The notes under the pieces are model-generated. The model did not search any database, was not told the origin of the DNA, and was given only the letters and a program-made list of their open reading frames with translations. Below are positions 7,839 to 15,400 of a stretch of DNA of 15,910 nt, piece after piece (position 1 is the stretch's first letter; each line of letters opens with the position of its first letter). A program made the translations under genes and the position numbers. Origin of the DNA: Rickettsiales bacterium (GTDB lineage Bacteria; Pseudomonadota; Alphaproteobacteria; Rickettsiales; UBA1997); assembly GCA_947425005.1 (NCBI GenBank), contig CANDYP010000023.1:1-15910 (forward strand), in the 5' to 3' direction.

Positions 7839-8002
7839 GAGCTTGGGACGAGAAACCCCCCTACCCCCCTTGTCAGGGGGGCTTTGTCCGAGCTCGGTTT
7901 AAGCCCCCCTGACAATTGCTTTAGCAATTGCAACTCACGCAAAAATTAAAAAATAAGTTTGTGAGTACAAGGGGGGGTAGGGGGGTTTCTCATCCCAAGC
8001 TC
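7839..8002. repeat. Nested palindromic element, copy 2, interrupted
   Basis: Outer arms at 7839-7871 and about 7970-8002 are inverted copies with one mismatch and one extra G; the end is GAGCTTGGGACGAGAAACCC on the left and the same with ATGAG on the right when reverse complemented. The inner hairpins and centre match copy 1 (2192-2299) in the opposite orientation. The length is 164 = 108 + 1 extra G + a 55-base insert. It fills most of the 194 bases between pstB and tatB and ends 22 bases before the tatB start, so it would form a large hairpin in any shared transcript. Confidence 0.92.
7912..7966. mobile_element. 55-bp palindromic insert nested in the repeat
   Basis: Copy 1 has TGACAAGG at this place; here the sequence is broken after TGACAA and resumes after a second ACAA (7967-7970), as expected of an insertion with a 4-base target duplication. 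The insert carries CAATTGC-TTTA-GCAATTG (7913-7930) and a longer-range pair ACTCAC/GTGAGT (7933-7938 with 7961-7966) around an A-rich stretch. It has no coding capacity. Non-autonomous insertion is an inference from two copies. Confidence 0.55.
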
Positions 8003-8024
8003 ATATCTCTCAATCAATCAAACC

Positions 8025-8426
8025 ATGTTCGGATTCTCCCTCGCTGAATTACTTCTAGTCTGCATCATCGCCCTCATCTTCATTAGGCCCAAAGACCTCC
8101 CCGAAATCGCCCATTTTTTAGGCAAGGTTTTTTACCGCGGAAAAAAGTTTTTTTCTGAGATCAAAAAGCAGTTTAAGGAAGTGGAGCAAGATTTGGGATT
8201 GAACGAAATAAAGCAGGAAATAAATCGCGGCATGGCGGAAGAAAAGGCGAAGTCGGAAGATCACGAATCAACAGTGATTGTGGATATGTACGGCAACGAA
8301 CATCGGGTTAGTAATGTACATCAGATCAGGTCGGACTTGACTCAAGAGCAAGTGACCGAAGAAGTTAAAAAGCTGAATGAAGAGAATTTGGCAGCGAAGA
8401 ATTCTGGAAATTCTGAGAAAGAGTAG
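8025..8426 (+). CDS. tatB: Sec-independent protein translocase subunit TatB
   Basis: Part of the Tat system, which exports folded proteins across the inner membrane; TatB with TatC receives the twin-arginine signal peptide. The 133-residue product starts MFGFSLAELLLVCIIALIFI, with one N-terminal membrane helix and the conserved Glu8. The hinge RPKDLPEIAHFLGK follows, then an amphipathic helix to about residue 55 and a charged, Glu/Lys-rich tail. Glu8 and the tail favour TatB over TatA. The usual downstream tatC is absent: tatB is followed at 4 bases by a repeat fragment and then a convergent gene. The leader CAATCAATCAAACC has no Shine-Dalgarno and is preceded by the palindromic element. Confidence 0.9.
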   Translation: MFGFSLAELLLVCIIALIFIRPKDLPEIAHFLGKVFYRGKKFFSEIKKQFKEVEQDLGLNEIKQEINRGMAEEKAKSEDHESTVIVDMYGNEHRVSNVHQIRSDLTQEQVTEEVKKLNEENLAAKNSGNSEKE

Positions 8427-8429
8427 ATT

Positions 8430-8457
8430 GAGCCCGCGACGAGACCCCCCCCTCCCT
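8430..8457. repeat. Degenerate half-end of the palindromic element
   Basis: GAGCCCGCGACGAGACCCCC and the C-rich bases after it resemble the left end of copy 2 (GAGCTTGGGACGAGAAACCC). No matching right arm is present: the next base pairs are the stop codon of the convergent gene. It is likely a truncated element between tatB and the outer-membrane gene. Confidence 0.5.
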
Positions 8458-9266
8458 CAATTCAAATCAAACACCAACCCAAGCGAAATATACCTCCGCG
8501 TCTCGTTAACCTGCGTCCTCTTCTTCACATCGTCGTATTTTCTCTGCTCAAAAACATGGTTGAGTGACAGCGAAAGCTTGCTGCTAATGCGGTATTTTAG
8601 AGTGGTGCGCAGGTCGTGATCCATGCTTTCGTAATCAATGAACCAGTAGCCCCTTTGGGTCAGAAGCACATTTTTAGAAATCGGAAAATTGGCCCGAAAC
8701 GAGGGCAGCAAAAAAGTTTTTGAGCCGGAATTTTTAATGTCCATGTAGCCGATACTAGTGTCGATCTCAATTTTATCGTCGAAGAAAACCCGGCCCAAAC
8801 CCACAGCGCTGCGCAAATCGTAATAATAGGTGGAGAGCTCGTCGTAATTAACCCGATTGTACAAAGCGGCGTAATTCTTGGTTTCGAGGAGCATAATTTT
8901 GTTGGAAACCATTGCGTCGTAGAGCTCTGATTTTTTTACCAAATAATTTTTGCCCGGCGTGGAGCTGAGATTGGCGTAAGCAGTTTTTTGAAAAAAACTA
9001 ACCTCATGCATTTGGCGGTCGCTTTGGTAGTAGTAGCGCGAATCGATTTGGTACGATTTGGAATTTTGGTCAGAATCTTTATTACCCGACAGCAGAAGTG
9101 ATTGGCTGGCGCGGCTTGATCTGTAAAATTTGCGGGATTTTGCTGAAACGATTTTTTCTCGATCCGACTCGCTATCCAGCGCAATGGCTGAATCCGCAAA
9201 AAAGATGACGAATAAAAAAATGAATAAAGAGGGGCGCAGATATCTGCAAAATGAGTGGTGCTTCAT
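8457..9266 (-). CDS. Putative outer-membrane beta-barrel protein (DUF481-like)
   Basis: A 269-residue exported protein with a long N-terminal hydrophobic segment and a signal-peptidase site near Ala29 (FFADSAIA then LDSE). The rest is built of alternating polar and hydrophobic strands rich in Tyr, Ser and Asp, such as SYQIDSRYYYQSD, YDLRSAVGLGRVFFDDKIEIDTSIGYM and TTLKYRISSKLSLSLNHVFEQRKY. The final strand is RRYISLGLVFDLN. This layout fits the DUF481 (YdiY-like) outer-membrane family, whose role is poorly known. It converges on tatB with about 30 bases between the stops. No Shine-Dalgarno is visible. The barrel call is fairly firm; the family name is my best match from memory. Confidence 0.7.
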   Translation of the reverse strand: MKHHSFCRYLRPSLFIFLFVIFFADSAIALDSESDREKIVSAKSRKFYRSSRASQSLLLSGNKDSDQNSKSYQIDSRYYYQSDRQMHEVSFFQKTAYANLSSTPGKNYLVKKSELYDAMVSNKIMLLETKNYAALYNRVNYDELSTYYYDLRSAVGLGRVFFDDKIEIDTSIGYMDIKNSGSKTFLLPSFRANFPISKNVLLTQRGYWFIDYESMDHDLRTTLKYRISSKLSLSLNHVFEQRKYDDVKKRTQVNETRRYISLGLVFDLN

Positions 9267-9340
9267 TTTGTGGGTTAAATTTGTGGTGTGAAAAGTCTAA
9301 CTCTTCCCCGCCAATGACGACGCGGTTTAAAATATAAAAA

Positions 9341-9682
9341 CTACTGTTTTTTAATAGCTGGTTTGTTGGCTTTAACTGGAGCAGCCGGAGCTGCTACAGG
9401 ATTTTGTTCAGGCACGTCAGCACCTGAGTTATCCATTGGAGCGGCCATGCCTTCAGTTGTTTCTGGCATTTGATCTCCGGTTTCTAGGCTGTCGCCGCTG
9501 TCGTAAACGGTGGATTCTTCGCCGCCATTTTCATTGGTAAGGTCAGGCAGATCAACTTCTTCTTCTTTGGTTTCAAATAACCAACCGGCGTGGCTTTTGA
9601 CATTTTCAGAATATTTGACGCCGATAAAAAATGAAAAAACCATTAAGGTTACGACAACGATGAGTTCGATTGCTTTGATCAT
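9341..9682 (-). CDS. Small membrane-anchored acidic protein, unknown function
   Basis: I do not recognise this 113-residue protein. It has one N-terminal hydrophobic helix (about residues 5-22, IELIVVVTLMVFSFFIG), then an acidic low-complexity region (EEEVDLPDLTNENGGEEST to about residue 85) and an Ala/Pro/Lys tail (AAPAAPVKANKPAIKKQ). The helix looks like an uncleaved anchor, leaving a flexible tail on one side of the membrane. It lies 74 bases upstream of the outer-membrane protein gene on the same strand and 155 bases from the E2 gene. No motif gives a function; a linker or envelope role is only a guess. Convincing ATG start and clean stop, no Shine-Dalgarno. Confidence 0.6.
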   Translation of the reverse strand: MIKAIELIVVVTLMVFSFFIGVKYSENVKSHAGWLFETKEEEVDLPDLTNENGGEESTVYDSGDSLETGDQMPETTEGMAAPMDNSGADVPEQNPVAAPAAPVKANKPAIKKQ

Positions 9683-9837
9683 GTTTAGAATAATTGGGGT
9701 ATTTTTAATAATTCGCCGCCCCAGAGTTTATCCTAGAGCGACAAAGGTTTACAAAAGATTTATGAGGGGAAGGAAGGCTTCAAACTAAAATCGCCTACCC
9801 TTAATTGCAATAAATTACTGGCTAGCTTTTCACAAAG

Positions 9838-11091
9838 TTACAACACCATTAAAACTGGATGCTCGATGTAGCGACGCAAAGCTTTCAAAAATTCTGCCCC
9901 TACAGCGCCATCAACGCAGCGATGATCTGACGACAAAGTCACGTTCATCATGTGTGCAGTTTTGATGTGGCCATGTTCCACGATTGGCTTTTCAACGGCG
10001 CGCGCAACCGCCAAAATACAGCTTTGCGGCGGGTTAACGATGGCAGCAAAATTATCGATTCCGAACATTCCCAAATTAGAAATACTAAAAGAGCCGCCTT
10101 GGAACTCTTCTGGCTGCAGCTTTCCGTCACGCGCTTTTTTAGCGAGCTGCTTGGTTTCAACCGAGATTGCTTGAATAGTTTTTTGGTCGGCATTTTTGAT
10201 GATTGGCGTAATCAGGCCGCCTTCAATTGCGACAGCCATTGAGATGTCAACATTGTTGTAAATCAAAGTTGCCTCGTCTGACCAAGAAGAGTTGGCTTCC
10301 GGAACTTTTTTCAAAGCCATTGCGGTCGCTTTAATGATCAAATCATTGACGGAAATTTTGTAAGAAGGATTGCCCTGCGCGTCTAATTCAGCCACTTCGT
10401 TCAAAGCGGAACGTAGCTCTTGCAGCTTGTTAATGTTGAATTCGCAAGAGAGGTAAAAGTGCGGAACATTTTGTTTTGATTCCAAAAGTCTCTTGGCAAT
10501 GACTTTGCGAATGTTGCCATTTTTAACAGAGCGGAATTCTTGTGGATTGCGACGCACTGCGCCAGATCTGGCTCCACCGCCGGTCAAAAATTCTAACACG
10601 TCGTCTTTAATTACGCGACCGTGCGGACCTGAGCCGGTAATTTGCGCCAATGAAACGCCTTCTTCTTTGGCAATTCTTTTGGCTAATGGGCTGGCTTTTG
10701 TAAATGAGGAAAAGCTTGCGGAGGATTGATTTTGCTGAGCTGGTGCTGCGGAAATTTTTTCTTCTTTTTTCTCTTCAACTTTTTTTGCAAGTGGCGCGGC
10801 ATTTTCAACGGTTTTTGCCGCGTAATTTTCTAAAGATTTTTTGTCTTCACCGTCTTCCAAAATCAGAGCGATGCAGGAATTTACTGCGACATTTTCTGCG
10901 CCTTCAGCGACCAAAATTTTTCCCAGAGTTCCTTCATCAACTGCTTCAACTTCCATGGTGGCCTTGTCGGTTTCGATCTCGGCAATTACGTCACCCGCCT
11001 TAATTTTATCGCCTTCTTTTTTTACCCATTTAGCAAGGTTTCCCTCTTTCATTGTTGGCGAAAGAGCAGGCATCAGAATTTCGATTGGCAT
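9838..11091 (-). CDS. pdhC: Pyruvate dehydrogenase complex E2, dihydrolipoamide acetyltransferase
   Basis: The core of the pyruvate dehydrogenase complex: it takes the acetyl group from E1 on its lipoyl arm and passes it to CoA. The 417-residue product has one lipoyl domain (MPIEILMPALSPTMKEGNLA, lipoylated Lys43 in ETDKATMEV), an Ala/Lys/Glu linker to about 130, a peripheral-subunit binding domain at about 132-168 (ASPLAKRIAKEEGVSLAQIT), and the catalytic domain ending with SSDHRCVDG (His390, Asp394). The start is ATG 11089-11091; 21 extra open codons upstream do not look like E2. ALSPTMKEG rather than a 2-oxoglutarate-type start marks the pyruvate form. The E1 genes are not adjacent, as I recall for Rickettsia, where pdhC is separate. 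Upstream at 84 bases is yejE; the leader has no Shine-Dalgarno. Confidence 0.94.
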   Translation of the reverse strand: MPIEILMPALSPTMKEGNLAKWVKKEGDKIKAGDVIAEIETDKATMEVEAVDEGTLGKILVAEGAENVAVNSCIALILEDGEDKKSLENYAAKTVENAAPLAKKVEEKKEEKISAAPAQQNQSSASFSSFTKASPLAKRIAKEEGVSLAQITGSGPHGRVIKDDVLEFLTGGGARSGAVRRNPQEFRSVKNGNIRKVIAKRLLESKQNVPHFYLSCEFNINKLQELRSALNEVAELDAQGNPSYKISVNDLIIKATAMALKKVPEANSSWSDEATLIYNNVDISMAVAIEGGLITPIIKNADQKTIQAISVETKQLAKKARDGKLQPEEFQGGSFSISNLGMFGIDNFAAIVNPPQSCILAVARAVEKPIVEHGHIKTAHMMNVTLSSDHRCVDGAVGAEFLKALRRYIEHPVLMVL

Positions 11092-11175
11092 GTAAATATT
11101 GATTTGTTGGGAGGGGGAATTGAAGAGGCGGGGGAAGTTATTTTTCGGTCGCAAAAAGTCTAGAAATTTTCGTGC

Positions 11176-12180
11176 TTAAACTCGCCTAGTGTCTAAGGCG
11201 TCGCGCACGGCTTCGCCGATAAAAACTAACAAAGTTAAAATTATGGTAACGGTGACGAAGCCGGTCAGGCCAAGCCAATAAGCGGTGAGATTGTTTTTAC
11301 CTTGCGCCAATAATTCGCCAAGAGACGGCGAACCAATTGGCATGCCGAGGCCCAGAAAATCAAGGGAAGTTAGGGTGATGATTGACCCGCTCAGCAAAAA
11401 AGGAATGTTAGCAAGGATGATTGGTGCGGCGTTGGGCAAGATGTGGCGAAAAATTATTCGCGAGTTGGAAGCGCCCAAAGCTTTGCTGGCGCGAACAAAA
11501 TCAAAATTACGCAGACGTAAAAATTCGGCACGCACGACGGAAACCAGCGACATCCAGCTAAATAGCAGCATCAAAGCCAGCAGCGTAAAAAAACTCGGCT
11601 CAAAAATTGAAGACAAAATTATGAGCAGGAAGAGTACTGGCATGCTCGACCAGATTTCCATGAAGCGCTGCAACGTGAGATCGGTTAGACCTCCGAAATA
11701 GCCCTGGATCGCCCCAATAAAAATGCCAGCAAGGGCGCTGAAGAAGGTCAGAACTAAGCCGAAAATTAATGAGATTCTGATGCCGTAGATTGTTCGAGCC
11801 AGGACATCGCGACCGTTGTCATCGGTACCAAAAAGATTGGCCGCTGTGGGCTTGGAAGGTGCTGGGGCTTTGACGGCAAGGTTGATGGTGTCGTAAGAAA
11901 ATGGGATGGGAGGAAAGATCATCCAGCCTTTTTCTTCGATTAATTTTTGCACTTGGGGATCGCGGAAATCAGCTGCTGTTTCGAACTCGCCGCCAAAATC
12001 TTTTTCAGAAATATTACTGAGGATCGGAAAATAAAACGCACCGTTAAAACGCACTAACAACGGTTTTTCGTTAGCAATAAATTCGGCAAAAAGCGTGGCA
12101 AAAAAAAGGGCAGCAAAAATTAAAAAAGAAAAATATCCGCGACGGTTTTTTTTGAATTTAGAAACAAAACTTTCGGTCAT
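11176..12180 (-). CDS. yejE: Peptide ABC transporter permease, YejE type
   Basis: An inner-membrane permease of the Dpp/Opp superfamily; YejABEF imports oligopeptides, including microcin C in enterobacteria. The 334-residue product has a cytoplasmic N-terminus and first helix (about 17-36), then the long periplasmic insert typical of YejE (residues 37-118, with DFRDPQVQKLIEEKGWMIFPPIPFS). LFGTDDNGRDVLARTIYGIRISL leads into the transport domain with five more hydrophobic stretches. The EAA-like loop RASKALGASNSRIIFRHILPN lies at about 230-250. It ends EAVRDALDTRR as this family does. yejA, yejB and yejF are absent. It lies between rpoC and pdhC on the same strand; pdhC could be read from the same transcript. 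Its leader contains ATCAATCAAA and no Shine-Dalgarno. Confidence 0.88.
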   Translation of the reverse strand: MTESFVSKFKKNRRGYFSFLIFAALFFATLFAEFIANEKPLLVRFNGAFYFPILSNISEKDFGGEFETAADFRDPQVQKLIEEKGWMIFPPIPFSYDTINLAVKAPAPSKPTAANLFGTDDNGRDVLARTIYGIRISLIFGLVLTFFSALAGIFIGAIQGYFGGLTDLTLQRFMEIWSSMPVLFLLIILSSIFEPSFFTLLALMLLFSWMSLVSVVRAEFLRLRNFDFVRASKALGASNSRIIFRHILPNAAPIILANIPFLLSGSIITLTSLDFLGLGMPIGSPSLGELLAQGKNNLTAYWLGLTGFVTVTIILTLLVFIGEAVRDALDTRRV

Positions 12181-12373
12181 TTTTGAATTTTGATTGATCG
12201 CGCAATCCTTGGAAACAAAGGATCTTGATGTCGGATGTGAGAAATTTACAAAATCTTGAAATCTTCGAGCCAGTCACAGCGTGGCTTCGCTAAAAATAAT
12301 CGAGAAACAAGTAGTCATTTTTTACGCGCCACTCCCTCTTGAACCTTGATTTTACTGCGTCGAAAAAAAGCCT

Positions 12374-12398
12374 AATTCCTGCCACGGCGGCAGGAATT
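12374..12398. repeat. Perfect 10-bp inverted repeat (second hairpin after rpoC)
   Basis: AATTCCTGCC and GGCAGGAATT enclose the five bases ACGGC. On the minus strand a run of seven T lies four bases beyond (12363-12369), so it could act as a backup terminator for rpoC read-through. It could equally be a dispersed repeat; only one copy is in the window. Confidence 0.6.
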
Positions 12399-12411
12399 CA
12401 AAAAAGCATAA

Positions 12412-12439
12412 AAAAAGGGGCTCAATTGAGCCCCTTTTT
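12412..12439 (-). terminator. Intrinsic terminator of rpoC
   Basis: GGGGCTCAATTGAGCCCC is a perfect 18-base palindrome (12417-12434), with A5 on the left and T5 on the right. On the minus strand it gives a GC-rich stem followed by six T, 12 bases beyond the rpoC stop. Its symmetry would let it work in both directions, but only rpoC ends here. Confidence 0.92.
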
Positions 12440-12451
12440 CAAGAACCTATT

Positions 12452-15400
12452 CTAAGCATTTTCAGATTGCTCAGCCACCACCTCTTCGGCGTGTTTTTCT
12501 TGATTGGCGATTCTGCGGAACTTACTAGCCAAAAGACCGGTACCGGCAGGAATCAAACGACCTACGATGATGTTTTCTTTCAACCCTCTTAAATCGTCGT
12601 ACTTACCTTGAACTGCAGAGTCAGTCAAAACTCTGGTGGTTTCTTGGAACGAAGCAGCAGAAATAAATGATTTGGTTTGTAGAGACGCTTTAGTGATACC
12701 AAGCAATACTGGAGAGCATTGCGCCGGTTTCATGTTTTTAGAAATCATCTTAACATTGGTTTCTTCAAACACATCACGGTCAACATATTCGCCAACTAAA
12801 AGCGTGGTATCTCCAGAGTTGGTTACTTCAACACGTTTCAGCATCATGCTCAAAATGACTTCGATGTGCTTGTCATCAATTTTTACGCCTTGCATGCGGT
12901 AAACTTTCTGCACTTCATTAACCATGTAGTTAGTGAAAGCTTGCATGCCCAGGATGCGCAGAATGTCGTGTGGAACCGGGTTACCGTCAACTAATACGTC
13001 ACCCCTTCTGACAAAATCACCCTCGCCGACAAACAAATGTTTGGTTTTAATGAAAGCGTATTCGATTGGCTCTTTAGAAGCGTCTTCTGGCCTGATTGTG
13101 ATGCGACGTTTGGTTTTGTAATCTTTGCCAAATTCAATTCTGCCATCGATGTCGGACATCAATGAAGCATTTTTAGGCTTACGAGCTTCGAACAATTCGG
13201 CAACGCGCGGTAGACCACCAGTGATGTCGCGAGTTTTCGAAGATTCTTTTGGAATTCTGGCAAGGATATCACCCGCTTTAACTTCCTCGCCATTCGAAAC
13301 GCCGATGATCGTGTTAAGCGAAAGTGGGTATTCTTTTAGAATAGTTATTTTGCCGTCAACCAAGGATAATCTTGGCTTCAATTCTTGTTTGCTGTATTGC
13401 TTCCAATCAATGATGATCTTGGTTGAAACGCCAGTCGACTCTTCAATTTTTTCGCGCAGAGAAACATTTTCAGTTAGATCATTGTATTTTACGACACCGC
13501 TAGCTTCAGCAACTACTGGAATATTGTAAGGATCCCACTCAGCTAAGTGGTCACCTTTCATTACTGGATCACCATTTTTGCGCAAAATAGCTGAACCGTA
13601 TGGAAGCTTGTAGCTGTGGATTTCTTTCTGATCTTTGTCGCACAAAATGATTTCTGAATTTCTGCTAACTACGATGATTTTACCATCGCGGTTAACAATC
13701 GTGCCTTTGTCGATGATTTTCACCACGCCTTCAACTACTGCAGAAATTGAAGATTGTTCGCTACCTCTTTGAGCCGCACCACCAATGTGGAAGGTTCTCA
13801 TTGTAAGCTGAGTTCCCGGTTCACCAATTGACTGAGCAGCTACAACACCAACCGCCTCGCCGATACTCACGATGTTGCCGGTTGATAGATCACGACCGTA
13901 GCATTTCACACAAACGCCGTCTTTGGCATTACAGGTCAGCACTGATCTAGATTTGATTGTTTTTACTCCAGCTTTGTCAATTAAGTCTGCCAAAGCTTCG
14001 TCAATCATGATGCCGGCTTTAACTACAACTTTTTTACCGTCGGTAGTTTTGATATCTTCAATAGCAACACGGCCAAGAACTTGCTCGGCCAAAGAAGCGA
14101 TCACTCTGCCGTCATCCATGATTGGCTCGATGATAACGCCTTCTTTGGTGCCGCAATCTTCTTCGATCACGATGCAATCTTGAGAAACGTCAACCAATCT
14201 TCTGGTTAGATAACCGGAGTTAGCTGTTTTTAAGGCTGTATCCGCCAAACCTTTACGGGCACCGTGTGCAGAAATAAAGTATTCCGGAACGCTTAGACCT
14301 TCTTTAAAGTTTGAAATAATTGGAGTTTCGATAATTTCGCCAGATGGTTTAGCCATCAAGCCACGCATACCGGCAACCTGTTTGATTTGGCTTTCTGAAC
14401 CGCGGGCTCCAGAATCTGCCATCATGAAGATTGAGTTAGCCTGGACGGGATTACTGAAACTCGAAATTCCTTTCATCATTTCTTTTGAGGTCTTGTCGGT
14501 ACAGTGAGTCCACTCGTCGATGACTTTGTTGTATCTTTCGCCAGCAGTAATCAAGCCATCGCGATATTGCTTTTCGAGCTTCTTAACTTTGTCTAAAGAA
14601 TCTGTAATATTTTTTTGCTTAGTAGTAGGAATTACCATGTCATCCTTACCAATTGAAATACCGGCAAGGCCCGCATTCTTAAACCCGAGAACCATGATAC
14701 GGTCACAGAACATCACCGTTTCTTTTTGGCCACAATTTCTGTAAACGGTATCGATCAGATTCGTCACTGCCTTTTTTGTCATGACGTTATTCACAATCGA
14801 CAAATCATTTTTCATCATGTTTGGCAGATTGTTGTACAAAATCACGCGACCCGGAGTGGTCTCTACTTTTTTAAAATTTCTTTCGCCGTCTTTGTCTTTA
14901 ACCATAAAGCGGTAAAGGATTTTGTCATGTAAAGCGGCGCCGTTAAATAGAGCATGTTCTAGCTCGCCGATATCAGCAATTAATCTCGCCTTTTTCGAAG
15001 CAAAATCTTGGCCTTCCATCGTGATGTAATAGAGACCCAAGATGATATCTTGAGAAGGCACAATGATTGGCTTGCCGTTTGCAGGGCTGAGAATGTTATT
15101 AGTAGACATCATCAAAACGCGAGTTTCAACTTGCGCTTCGATTGACAAAGGCACGTGCACAGCCATTTGGTCACCGTCAAAGTCGGCGTTGAAAGCTGAA
15201 CAAACTAGAGGATGAAGCTGGATCGCTTTGCCTTCAGTTAGAACTGGTTCAAAAGCTTGAATACCAAGTCTGTGTAGAGTTGGTGCGCGGTTTAGAAGCA
15301 CCGGATGCTCTTTAATAACTTCGTCCAGAATATCCCAAACTTCAGATCTTTCAGCTTCAACCATTTTTTTAGAAACTTTGATCGAAGGAGACTTGCCGTA

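Larger units (their letters stand above)
12181..12451. other. Intergenic region between rpoC and yejE
   Basis: No gene is supported in these 271 bases. They hold the rpoC terminator (12412-12439), a second perfect hairpin (12374-12398), a weaker hairpin ATCCTT/AAGGAT (12205-12223) and a short pair AGCCA/TGGCT (12268-12286). The yejE promoter should lie here, but I could not place it with confidence. A small RNA is possible but unsupported. Confidence 0.6.

Noticed and set aside
11092..11154. A 21-residue N-terminal extension of E2
   Set aside because: E2 proteins begin directly at MPIEILMPALSPT, and the extension has no domain or targeting logic in a bacterium.
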